Below, in pieces: positions 8,898 to 16,847 of a stretch of DNA of 64,000 nucleotides. The DNA lies in the NCBI RefSeq assembly GCF_041154455.1, contig NZ_AP028664.1, positions 3,535,001-3,599,000 on the forward strand, in the 5' to 3' direction. Position 1 is the stretch's first letter, and each line of letters starts with the position of its first letter. The position numbers were made by a program, and so were the translations under genes. The notes under the pieces were generated by a model. The model ran no database searches. It saw nothing but the letters and a program-made list of their open reading frames with translations, and was not told where the DNA came from. Origin of the DNA: Variovorax sp. V213 (GTDB lineage Bacteria > Pseudomonadota > Gammaproteobacteria > Burkholderiales > Burkholderiaceae_C).

Positions 8898-10031
8898 GTG
8901 ACACAGCAGCAGCCCAAGCCCGCCGGCACGCGACCGTACAACTTTTCCGCTGGTCCGGCCGCCATGCCGGAGGCGGTGCTGCAACGCGCCGCCTCCGAAA
9001 TGCTCGACTGGCAAGGCAGCGGAATGAGCGTGATGGAAATGAGCCATCGCGGCAAGGAATTCGGCGCCATCTGTACCCAGGCCGAAGCCGATATCCGCAC
9101 GCTGCTGGCTGTGCCCGAGAATTTCCACATCCTCTTCATGCAGGGTGGCGGGCTCGGCGAGAACGCCATCGTGCCGATGAACCTGTCGCGCGGCAAATCC
9201 GCCGACTTCGTCATCACCGGCAGCTGGAGCATCAAGTCGCAAAAGGAAGCGCAGCGCTACTGCACGGCGAACATCGCCGCCAGCAACGCCGGCGACCATC
9301 ACACCCGGCTTCCCGACCCGTCGACCTGGCAACTGACCGAGGATGCCTCGTACGTGCACCTGTGCACCAACGAGACCATCAATGGCATCGAGTTTCATCA
9401 ACTGCCCGACCTGGCGGCTCTCGGCAGCAATGCGCCGCTGGTCATCGACTTTTCGTCGCACGTGGCCTCGCGCACCATCGATTGGCGCCGCGTCGGCCTG
9501 GCATTCGGCGGGGCGCAGAAGAACCTCGGACCGGCCGGTCTCACGCTCGTGATCGTGCGCGACGACCTGCTCGGCCATGCGCTCGAGATCTGCCCCAGCG
9601 CTTTCAACTACAAGATCGTTGCCGACAACAAGTCCATGTACAACACCCCGCCGACCTGGGGCATCTACATGGCGGGGCTCACGTTCCAATGGCTGCTGCA
9701 GCAGAGCGAAGGCACGCTCACGGGCGTGGCCGCGATGGAACAGCGCAACATCGCCAAGGCGAAGCTGCTGTACGACTTCATTGATGGCTCTTCGTTCTAC
9801 GTCAACAAGATCGACCCGGGCTGCCGCTCGCGCATGAACGTGCCGTTCTTCCTCTGCGACGAGAGCCGGAACGACGCCTTCCTGGCCGGCGCACGAGAGG
9901 CCGGGCTGCTGCAGCTCAAGGGCCACAAGTCGGTCGGAGGCATGCGCGCGAGCATCTACAACGCCATGCCGATGGAAGGCGTACGGGCACTTGTGAGCTA
10001 CATGCGAGAATTCGAGCGATCGCATGCCTAG
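8898..10031 (+). CDS. serC: Phosphoserine aminotransferase
   Basis: This 377-residue PLP enzyme has the family opening YNFSAGPAAMPEAVL, substrate Arg in SHRGKEF, and the PLP-lysine in GGAQKNLGPAGL at Lys208. The C-terminal ends with the conserved GGMRASIYNAMP. It converts 3-phosphohydroxypyruvate to phosphoserine and can serve pyridoxal synthesis. The phosphate-binding loop reads GGGLGENA where E. coli has GGGRGQFA, a variation at a backbone-contact position. The start is GTG at 8898, two bases after the preceding stop. The operon continues with aromatic amino-acid genes. Confidence 0.97.
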   Translation: MTQQQPKPAGTRPYNFSAGPAAMPEAVLQRAASEMLDWQGSGMSVMEMSHRGKEFGAICTQAEADIRTLLAVPENFHILFMQGGGLGENAIVPMNLSRGKSADFVITGSWSIKSQKEAQRYCTANIAASNAGDHHTRLPDPSTWQLTEDASYVHLCTNETINGIEFHQLPDLAALGSNAPLVIDFSSHVASRTIDWRRVGLAFGGAQKNLGPAGLTLVIVRDDLLGHALEICPSAFNYKIVADNKSMYNTPPTWGIYMAGLTFQWLLQQSEGTLTGVAAMEQRNIAKAKLLYDFIDGSSFYVNKIDPGCRSRMNVPFFLCDESRNDAFLAGAREAGLLQLKGHKSVGGMRASIYNAMPMEGVRALVSYMREFERSHA

Positions 10032-10055
10032 GCGCATGCCCTGTTGCTCGCACCG

Positions 10056-11177
10056 ATGACCGCCTCCGCTCCAACTCCGCCCTCCTCCCCCGACAACTCC
10101 GAGAGCCTTGCCGGTCTGCGCGTGCAGATCGATTCGCTCGACCAGCAACTGCTCAGCCTGCTCAATGAGCGGGCCCACGTGGCGGAGCTGGTCGGCGAGG
10201 TCAAGAAGCGCGAAGGTACGCCGTATTTCCGCCCCGACCGCGTGGCCCAAGTCATCGAGAAGATGCAAAAGAGCAATGCAGGCCCGCTCAAGGACCTGCA
10301 CGTGGCGGCCATCTGGCGCGAGATCATGTCCGCCTGCCTGGCGCTCGAATCGCCCCAGCGCGTCGCCGTGCTGGGCCCCGAGGGCACCTTCTGCGAACAG
10401 GCCGCCATCGAATACTTCGGCGGCGCCGCCGACCTGATCTACTGCGCCAGCTTCGACGAGGTGTTTCACGCCACGGCCGCCGGCAGCGCCCAGTACGGCG
10501 TGGTCGGCGTCGAAAACTCGACCGAAGGCGTGGTCACGCGTTCGCTCGACCTGTTCCTGCATTCGCCCACTCACGTGGTCGGCGAAGTCAGCCTGCTGGT
10601 GCGCCACCATCTGCTGCGCAGCAGCAACACGCTCGAGGGGATCGAGGCGGTGCTGGCCCACCCCCAGGCGCTGGCCCAGTGCCAGACCTGGCTTTCGAAG
10701 CACCTGCCCAACGCCGAGCGGCGCGCCGTTTCCAGCAACGCCGAAGGCGCACGGCTCGCGGCCACCAACCCGGCATGGGCCGCGCTGGCCGGCGAACGCG
10801 CCGCCACCCGATTCGGCCTGCACATCGTTGCGCACGCCATCCAGGACGACTCCTACAACCGCACCCGCTTCTCGGTCATCTGCCTGCCCCAGACGCTGGC
10901 CATGCCGCCGGCATCCGGGCGCGATTGCACGAGCCTGATCGTCTCCGTGCCCAATCGCCCCGGCGCCGTGCACGACCTGCTGGTGCCCCTGAAGGTCAAC
11001 AACGTATCCATGACCCGCTTCGAGTCGCGGCCCGCGCGCACCGGCCAGTGGGAGTACTACTTCTACATCGACCTGGACGGCCATCCCTCGCAGCCCAACG
11101 TGGCTGCGGCCCTGGCCGAGCTCCGCGGCCTCTGCGCGTTCTACAAGGTGCTTGGCGCCTACCCCGTCAAAGCCTGA
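10056..11177 (+). CDS. pheA: Bifunctional chorismate mutase / prephenate dehydratase
   Basis: An AroQ-type chorismate mutase (about residues 15-100; LRVQIDSLDQQLLSLLNERA) is followed by a prephenate dehydratase with NSTEGVVTRSLDLF and the catalytic TRF motif (NRTRFSVI). A C-terminal ACT domain has NRPGAVHDLL and the ESRP phenylalanine-binding motif, so feedback inhibition by phenylalanine is expected. The enzyme makes phenylpyruvate. I prefer the ATG at 10056 (373 residues). A TTG at 10044 is in frame and neither has a good ribosome binding site. It lies between serC and tyrA. Confidence 0.96.
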   Translation: MTASAPTPPSSPDNSESLAGLRVQIDSLDQQLLSLLNERAHVAELVGEVKKREGTPYFRPDRVAQVIEKMQKSNAGPLKDLHVAAIWREIMSACLALESPQRVAVLGPEGTFCEQAAIEYFGGAADLIYCASFDEVFHATAAGSAQYGVVGVENSTEGVVTRSLDLFLHSPTHVVGEVSLLVRHHLLRSSNTLEGIEAVLAHPQALAQCQTWLSKHLPNAERRAVSSNAEGARLAATNPAWAALAGERAATRFGLHIVAHAIQDDSYNRTRFSVICLPQTLAMPPASGRDCTSLIVSVPNRPGAVHDLLVPLKVNNVSMTRFESRPARTGQWEYYFYIDLDGHPSQPNVAAALAELRGLCAFYKVLGAYPVKA

Positions 11178-11191
11178 GCCGGACAACCACC

Positions 11192-12073
11192 ATGTTCGAG
11201 CAATTGGGATTGATCGGCTGCGGCCTCATGGGCGGCTCCTTTGCGCTTGCGCTCAAGCGCGCAAAACTCGTGAAGCGCGTGGTCGGCTACAGCAAGTCGC
11301 CCTCCACCACGGAGCGGGCGCGCCAGCTCGGCGTGATCGATGTGGTGGCGCCTTCCGCGCTGCTGGCGGTCTCGGGCTCCGATCTGGTGCTGCTGGCGGT
11401 TCCGGTGGCGGCCTCGGAAGCCACCTTCAAGGCCATTCGCCACGGCATTTCGAACGACACGCTGGTGATGGACGTGGGTTCGACAAAGGGCGACGTGATC
11501 GAAGCCGCACGCCACGGCCTGCAGAACCAGTTCGCCAGCTTCGTTCCGGCCCATCCGATCGCAGGCAAGGAGGTGTCGGGCATCGAGCACGCCGAGGCGT
11601 CGCTCTACGCCGGCCGCAAGGTCGTGCTGACGCCCGTCAAGGCCACGCTGCGCTCCAACGTGCAGCGGGCCTCGCAAGTGTGGAGCGGCATTGGCGCCCA
11701 CGTGGTCACCATGACGCACGAGGAGCACGACAGCGCCTTCGCGGCCGTGAGCCACCTGCCGCACCTGCTGGCCTTCGCCTACATCAACGCCCTTGTCGCG
11801 CAGCCGCAGGGCGACCGCTTCCTGGGCCTCGCAGGGCCAGGCTTTCGCGATTTTTCCCGCATTGCAGCCAGCGACCCGGTGATGTGGCGCGACGTGCTGC
11901 TTGCCAATCGCGAGCAGGTGCTGCTGCAATCGCAGGCCTTTCGCAAGGCGCTGCTGGAACTCGAGGCCCTGATGGCCGCCACCGACGCGCAGGCGCTGGA
12001 GCATGCGATTGCGGCCGCCAGCAAGGTCCGCGCCGCGTGGCAGCCCAACACCGACGCCTCGCAGGACGCCTGA
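11192..12073 (+). CDS. tyrA: Prephenate dehydrogenase
   Basis: The 293-residue protein begins with a Rossmann NAD(P) motif GLIGCGLMGGSFALALK and carries the TyrA signatures DVGSTKGDV, FVPAHPIAGKEVSG and SHLPHLLAFA, where the His-containing motifs form the prephenate site. It converts prephenate to 4-hydroxyphenylpyruvate for tyrosine synthesis. There is no chorismate mutase or ACT domain; the mutase is supplied by pheA upstream. It starts 14 bases after pheA and stops one base before the aroA-cmk start. The open frame upstream of 11192 is pheA in another phase. Confidence 0.96.
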   Translation: MFEQLGLIGCGLMGGSFALALKRAKLVKRVVGYSKSPSTTERARQLGVIDVVAPSALLAVSGSDLVLLAVPVAASEATFKAIRHGISNDTLVMDVGSTKGDVIEAARHGLQNQFASFVPAHPIAGKEVSGIEHAEASLYAGRKVVLTPVKATLRSNVQRASQVWSGIGAHVVTMTHEEHDSAFAAVSHLPHLLAFAYINALVAQPQGDRFLGLAGPGFRDFSRIAASDPVMWRDVLLANREQVLLQSQAFRKALLELEALMAATDAQALEHAIAAASKVRAAWQPNTDASQDA

Positions 12074-12074
12074 C

Positions 12075-14171
12075 ATGTTCTCGACAGCCTTCCTGGACCT
12101 TCCCCCTCTCGCGGCGGCTTCGGGCACCGTGCGGCTGCCCGGCTCCAAGAGCATCTCGAACCGCGTGCTGCTGCTGGCGGCGCTGGCGAGCGGCACCACC
12201 ACCATTCACGATCTGCTCGATTCGGACGACACCCGCGTGATGCTCGACGCGCTGCGCGCGCTCGGCTGCGGCATCGAACCGGCGGGCAATACCCTGCGCA
12301 TCACTGGCATCTGTGGCCAACTGAAGTCCAACGCGCCGTTGCTGCCGCTGTTTCTCGGCAATGCCGGCACCGCGATGCGTCCGTTGACCGCCGCCCTGTC
12401 GCTGCTCGGCGGCGAATTCGAGCTGAGCGGCGTGCCGCGCATGCACGAGCGGCCGATCGGCGATCTGGTCGACGCGCTGACCCAGCTCGGCTGCCACATC
12501 GACTATCTGGGCAATCCCGGCTACCCCCCGCTGCGCATCCGCCCGGCCGATCACGGCACGCTGGCGTTCGATGCACCCATCCGCGTGCGCGGCGACGTGT
12601 CGAGCCAGTTCTTGACGGCCTTGCTGCTGGCGCTGCCGCTCGCCGCGAGGAGTGCGGCCCCCACGCTCGGCACTGGCGTGTCCTGGCTGCCCCCCGAGGG
12701 GGCCGCCCCGCCCCAGGGCGGCCTCGCGGCGGGGCGCGACATCGTGATCGAGGTGGTCGGCGAGCTCATCTCCAAGCCCTACATCGAGATCACGCTGAAC
12801 CTGCTGGCACGCTTCGGCATCACCGTGCGGCGCGATGGCTGGGAGCGCTTCACCATTCCAGCCGGCAGCAGCTACAGCACGCCAGGCGACATCCATGTCG
12901 AGGCCGACGCCTCCTCTGCGAGTTATTTCATCGCGCTGGGCGCCATCGCAACGGGTATCGCCGGCCAGGACGGCGTTCGCATCGAGGGCGTCGGCGCGGA
13001 TTCGATCCAGGGCGACATCCGCTTCATCGACGCGGCGCAGCAAATGGGCGCGCGGGTCGACAGCGGGCCGAACTGGCTCGAAGTGCGTCGCGGCGCCTGG
13101 CCGCTCAAGGCCATCGACCTCGACGCCAACCACATCCCCGATGCCGCGATGACGCTGGCCGTCATGGCGCTGTATGCCGACGGCGCGAGCACACTGCGCA
13201 ACATCGCCAGCTGGCGCGTCAAGGAAACCGACCGCATCGACGCCATGGCCAACGAGTTGCGAAAACTCGGCGCCACCGTCGAGTCCGGCCCCGATTTCAT
13301 CCGGGTGCATCCGCTCGCGGTGGCCGACTGGCGGCCGGCCAGCATCCGCACCTACGACGACCACCGCGTGGCGATGTGTTTTTCGCTCGCGGCATTCAAT
13401 CCGGCCCGGGTGCCGGTGCGCATTCTCGAGCCCCACTGCGTCGCCAAGACCTTTCCGGACTACTTCGAAACCCTGTTCTCGGTGGCCGAGGCTGTCGAAG
13501 TCCCGGTGATCTGCATCGACGGCCCCACCGCTTCGGGCAAGGGCACGCTCGCAGCCGAAGTGGCCCGCCTGCTCGGTTACCACTACCTCGATTCGGGGTC
13601 GCTCTACCGCGTGACCGGCTTGGCCATGAGGCGCGCCGGGCTCAGCGCCGACCCGCAGCACGAGGCGCAGATTGCCACCCTGGCAGCGTCCCTGCCCCTG
13701 CACTTCACCGAGGGCAAGGTTCTGCTGGCCGGTGAAGACGTGAGCGACGATATCCGCACCGAAGCCGCCGGCATGGACGCCTCCCGCGTCTCCACGCTGC
13801 CCGCGGTGCGCGCGGCGCTGCTGGCGCTGCAGCAGCGCTTTCGGCAGCTTCCGGGACTGGTGGCCGACGGCCGCGACATGGGCACCGTGATCTTCCCCGA
13901 TGCGGCGCTCAAGGTCTTCCTCACGGCCAGCGCTGCCCAGAGGGCAGAACGCCGGCATAAGCAGTTGATTTCAAAGGGTATTTCGACTACACTTGACAGT
14001 CTTCGCTCCGACTTGGAAGCGCGCGACGCCAGGGACTCGTCCCGCAGCGTCGCTCCCCTCAAGCCGGCGCAGGATGCCCGCCACCTCGACAACTCCCAGC
14101 TGTCCATCGAGCAATCGATCGACCAGGTGTTGAGCTGGTGGCAGGAAGTGCAGCCGTTCAAGTCCGCTTGA
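12075..14171 (+). CDS. aroA-cmk: Fused EPSP synthase (AroA) / cytidylate kinase (Cmk)
   Basis: This single 698-residue frame joins two enzymes. Residues 1-474 are EPSP synthase with LPGSKSISNRVLLLAAL, LGNAGTAMRPL, DVSSQFLTALL, WRVKETDRIDAMANELRKLG and YDDHRVAMCFSL. Residues 476-698 are CMP/dCMP kinase with the P-loop DGPTASGKGT and YLDSGSLYR. The join is nearly linker-free (FSVAEAVEVPVICIDG). AroA makes EPSP in the shikimate pathway; Cmk phosphorylates CMP. In many bacteria the two genes are neighbours. The AroA part holds an extra segment of about 27 residues (191-222), described separately. A promoter for rpsA appears to lie inside the cmk part. Confidence 0.97.
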   Translation: MFSTAFLDLPPLAAASGTVRLPGSKSISNRVLLLAALASGTTTIHDLLDSDDTRVMLDALRALGCGIEPAGNTLRITGICGQLKSNAPLLPLFLGNAGTAMRPLTAALSLLGGEFELSGVPRMHERPIGDLVDALTQLGCHIDYLGNPGYPPLRIRPADHGTLAFDAPIRVRGDVSSQFLTALLLALPLAARSAAPTLGTGVSWLPPEGAAPPQGGLAAGRDIVIEVVGELISKPYIEITLNLLARFGITVRRDGWERFTIPAGSSYSTPGDIHVEADASSASYFIALGAIATGIAGQDGVRIEGVGADSIQGDIRFIDAAQQMGARVDSGPNWLEVRRGAWPLKAIDLDANHIPDAAMTLAVMALYADGASTLRNIASWRVKETDRIDAMANELRKLGATVESGPDFIRVHPLAVADWRPASIRTYDDHRVAMCFSLAAFNPARVPVRILEPHCVAKTFPDYFETLFSVAEAVEVPVICIDGPTASGKGTLAAEVARLLGYHYLDSGSLYRVTGLAMRRAGLSADPQHEAQIATLAASLPLHFTEGKVLLAGEDVSDDIRTEAAGMDASRVSTLPAVRAALLALQQRFRQLPGLVADGRDMGTVIFPDAALKVFLTASAAQRAERRHKQLISKGISTTLDSLRSDLEARDARDSSRSVAPLKPAQDARHLDNSQLSIEQSIDQVLSWWQEVQPFKSA
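12645..12740. repeat. GC-hairpin repeat forming an in-frame insertion in aroA
   Basis: Where E. coli AroA has about five residues between APLA and the next strand, this gene has 32 (residues 191-222, rich in A, P and G). The DNA holds two adjacent perfect hairpins: CCCCC-CGA-GGGGG at 12690-12702 and GCCGCCC/GGGCGGC with a 7-base loop at 12702-12722. This resembles intergenic GC-hairpin repeats such as the one at 63297-63396. The frame stays open through it. Calling it a captured repeat is inference. Confidence 0.6.
13965..13993 (+). promoter_or_regulatory. Candidate sigma-70 promoter inside cmk for rpsA
   Basis: TTGATT at 13965-13970 and TACACT at 13988-13993 are separated by exactly 17 bases. 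They sit in an unusually AT-rich stretch of the otherwise GC-rich cmk coding region, about 370 bases upstream of rpsA. In E. coli rpsA is also transcribed from promoters located in or near cmk. Confidence 0.6.
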
Positions 14172-14365
14172 ACGGCTCGCGCCCACCGGATTCCGGGGTG
14201 GCGCATACCGCTCCAGCAGGCTCCTCTCGCGCGACAGCGCACTGGCTTGCTGGTTGTTCAACCAACCGGGCATCAGCCCACAAAACCGCCGTCTCCAGAC
14301 CCACAGCAGCCGCACGCAATTTCGCAAGAGCGCCTGCCAACCCTGCCTGACGGAAGGAACCATAA

Positions 14366-16054
14366 ATGTCTGAATCTTTTGCCGACCTATTCGAAGAGTC
14401 CCTGAAGCGTTCCGAAATGCGCACCGGCGAGGTCATCACGGCCGAAGTCGTGCGTGTCGAACACAACCACGTCGTCGTCAACGCCGGCCTCAAGTCCGAA
14501 GCGTACGTGCCGATCGAGGAGTTCAAGAACGACAAGGGCGAACTCGAAGTCCAGGCCGGCGACTTCGTTTCCGTTGCCATCGGCAGCGTTGAAAACGGCT
14601 ACGGCGACACCATCCTCTCGCGCGACACCGCCAAGCGTCTGGCTTCGTGGCTCGCGCTCGAGAAGGCACTGGAATCCGGCGACTTCGTCACCGGCACCAC
14701 CAGCGGCAAGGTCAAGGGCGGCCTCACCGTGCTCGTCAACGGCATCCGCGCGTTCCTGCCGGGTTCGCTGATCGATACGCGTCCGATCAAGGATCTGACG
14801 CCGTACGAAAACAAGACCATGGAATTCAAGGTCATCAAGCTCGACCGCAAGCGCAACAACGTCGTGTTGTCGCGCCGTGCCGTGGTCGAAGCCAGCATGG
14901 GCGAAGAGCGCGCCAAGCTGATGGAGACCCTGAAGGAAGGCGCAGTCGTGCGCGGCGTCGTCAAGAACATCACCGAATACGGTGCGTTCGTCGACCTCGG
15001 CGGCATCGATGGCCTGCTGCACATCACCGACATGGCATGGCGCCGTGTCCGCCACCCGAGCGAAGTCGTTCAGGCCGGCCAGGAAATCACCGCCAAGATC
15101 CTCAAGTTCGACACCGAAAAGAACCGTGTTTCGCTGGGTCTCAAGCAAATGGGCGACGACCCGTGGATGGGCGTTTCGCGCCGCTACCCGCAATCGACCC
15201 GCCTGTTCGGCAAGGTCACGAACATTGCCGACTACGGCGCGTTCGTCGAACTCGAACCCGGCATCGAAGGCCTGGTGCACGTCTCCGAAATGGACTGGAC
15301 CAACAAGAACATCGCTCCGAACAAGATCGTCTCGCTAGGCGATGAAGTCGAAGTCATGGTCCTCGAAATCGACGAAGACAAGCGCCGCATCAGCCTGGGC
15401 ATGAAGCAGTGCAAGGCCAACCCGTGGCAAGAGTTCGCGCAAAACACCAAGCGCGGCGACCGCGTCAAGGGCCCGATCAAGTCGATCACCGACTTCGGCG
15501 TGTTCGTGGGCCTGGCTGCCGGAATCGACGGCCTGGTGCACCTCTCGGACCTCTCGTGGAACGAAGCCGGCGAAACCGCCGTTCGCAACTACAAGAAGGG
15601 CCAGGAAGTCGAAGCGATCGTGCTGGCCGTGGACGTCGACCGCGAGCGCATCAGCCTCGGCATCAAGCAGCTCGACAGCGACCCGTTCACCACCTTCACC
15701 ACGGTGAACGACAAGGGCCAGATCGTGACCGGCAAGGTCAAGACCGTGGACGCCCGCGGCGCTGAAATCGACCTCGGCGAAGACATCATCGGCTACCTGC
15801 GCGCCAGCGAAATCTCCCGCGACCGCGTGGAAGATGCACGCAACGTGCTGAAGGAAGGCGACGAAGTCACCGCCATCGTCGTGAACGTGGATCGCAAGAC
15901 CCGCAACATCCAGCTGTCGATCAAGCAGAAGGACATGGTCGACGAACAAGGCGCCATGGCCAACCTGAGCCAGCAGTCGGCACGCGAAAACGCGGGCACG
16001 ACCAGCCTGGGCGCCCTGCTGCGCGCCAAGCTGGACAACAACGACAGCAAGTAA
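14366..16054 (+). CDS. rpsA: 30S ribosomal protein S1
   Basis: The 562-residue protein is made of six S1 (OB-fold) repeats. Repeats 3-6 each show the G-x-V-x-x-I-x-x-[YF]-G-[AV]-F-V pattern or a variant (for example GVVKNITEYGAFVDLGGIDGLLH, GPIKSITDFGVFVGLAAGIDGLVH). It binds mRNA on the ribosome and is essential in related bacteria. GGAAGGAA lies about 7 bases before the ATG. The 194-base leader from 14172 contains no gene and may carry S1 autoregulatory structure. A strong terminator follows at 16067. Confidence 0.98.
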   Translation: MSESFADLFEESLKRSEMRTGEVITAEVVRVEHNHVVVNAGLKSEAYVPIEEFKNDKGELEVQAGDFVSVAIGSVENGYGDTILSRDTAKRLASWLALEKALESGDFVTGTTSGKVKGGLTVLVNGIRAFLPGSLIDTRPIKDLTPYENKTMEFKVIKLDRKRNNVVLSRRAVVEASMGEERAKLMETLKEGAVVRGVVKNITEYGAFVDLGGIDGLLHITDMAWRRVRHPSEVVQAGQEITAKILKFDTEKNRVSLGLKQMGDDPWMGVSRRYPQSTRLFGKVTNIADYGAFVELEPGIEGLVHVSEMDWTNKNIAPNKIVSLGDEVEVMVLEIDEDKRRISLGMKQCKANPWQEFAQNTKRGDRVKGPIKSITDFGVFVGLAAGIDGLVHLSDLSWNEAGETAVRNYKKGQEVEAIVLAVDVDRERISLGIKQLDSDPFTTFTTVNDKGQIVTGKVKTVDARGAEIDLGEDIIGYLRASEISRDRVEDARNVLKEGDEVTAIVVNVDRKTRNIQLSIKQKDMVDEQGAMANLSQQSARENAGTTSLGALLRAKLDNNDSK

Positions 16055-16066
16055 GCTGCGTCCGAA

Positions 16067-16104
16067 GACAGAGCAGGCCCTGGGGCCGCTCTGTCTTTTT
16101 TTTT
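16067..16104 (+). terminator. Rho-independent terminator after rpsA
   Basis: A perfect 8-bp stem GACAGAGC / GCTCTGTC encloses a GC-rich 13-base loop that can extend the pairing (GGCC), and is followed directly by nine T. It separates rpsA from ihfB, which begins 23 bases later. Confidence 0.92.
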
Positions 16105-16126
16105 CGTCCACGTTTTTGTTTGGCCT

Positions 16127-16453
16127 ATGACCCGCTCTGACCTCGTCGAAGAACTTGCAGCGCGCTTTGCGCAGTTGACGCACCGCGATGCCGAATACGC
16201 CGTCAAGACCATCCTCGACGCGATGAGCGACGCGCTGGTGCGCGGGCACCGCATCGAGATCCGCGGTTTCGGCAGCTTCTCGGTCAACCGGCGTCCGCCG
16301 CGCATCGGCCGCAATCCGCGTTCGGGCGAAAGCGTTCAGATTCCCGAAAAACGGGTGCCGCACTTCAAGCCGGGCAAGGCGCTGCGCGAAGCCGTCGACG
16401 CCAAGACCGCCGAGCTGGACGCAGGCAAGGAAGCCAAGGGCCGCAAGGCCTGA
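16127..16453 (+). CDS. ihfB: Integration host factor subunit beta
   Basis: The 108-residue HU/IHF-family protein begins MTRSDLVEELAARF and has the DNA-binding arm signature GFGSFSVNRRPPRIGRNPRSGE, including the Pro that intercalates at the kink. With IhfA (not in this window) it bends DNA at specific sites. The family length is about 95 residues. The extra C-terminal Lys/Ala-rich tail (AGKEAKGRKA) is a minor extension. The order rpsA-ihfB-lapA-lapB matches many proteobacteria. Confidence 0.96.
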   Translation: MTRSDLVEELAARFAQLTHRDAEYAVKTILDAMSDALVRGHRIEIRGFGSFSVNRRPPRIGRNPRSGESVQIPEKRVPHFKPGKALREAVDAKTAELDAGKEAKGRKA

Positions 16454-16502
16454 TCCGCATGGATGATGCAAACGTAGAATGCTCCCGGCAACGGGAACGG
16501 CT

Positions 16503-16847
16503 ATGAAATACCTCCTGTGGCTGCTCAAGGCAGCCATTTTTTTTACGCTTTTTGCTTTCGCGCTGAACAACCAGCACGACGCGACCGTCTATTTCTTCTT
16601 TGGCACCCACTGGCGCGCGCCGCTGGTGCTGGTGGTGCTCGCAGCCTTTGCGGGCGGCCTCGTCGTGGGTGCGCTCGGCATGCTGCCGGGATGGTGGAAG
16701 CACCGCGCCGCCGCGGCGGCCCAAGCGCCTTCCGCACCCCACCAACAAGTCCCGGCCACGACCGGATCACCGGCCTCATCGGCGCCCGCACCGGCACCGT
16801 CCATCTCCGCCACCGACCTACCCGCCGTACGCCAACATGGACTTTGA
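16503..16847 (+). CDS. lapA: LapA-domain inner membrane protein (DUF1049)
   Basis: The 114-residue protein has two transmembrane segments, WLLKAAIFFTLFAFALN and LVLVVLAAFAGGLVVGALGMLPG, joined by a short loop containing the family F-F-F-G-x-x-W. A Pro/Ala-rich cytoplasmic tail follows. LapA works beside LapB in LPS assembly control in E. coli. The ATG at 16503 was preferred over an earlier TTG at 16479. Its end overlaps the lapB start by 11 bases, indicating co-translation. Confidence 0.88.
   Translation: MKYLLWLLKAAIFFTLFAFALNNQHDATVYFFFGTHWRAPLVLVVLAAFAGGLVVGALGMLPGWWKHRAAAAAQAPSAPHQQVPATTGSPASSAPAPAPSISATDLPAVRQHGL

Noticed and set aside
8715..11186. An 823-codon minus-strand frame opposite serC and pheA
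   Set aside because: It is antisense to two enzymes whose catalytic motifs are all present, and shows no domain of its own.
14172..14365. A riboswitch upstream of rpsA
   Set aside because: The leader has only short inverted repeats and matches no class I know. S1 autoregulation is a simpler expectation.
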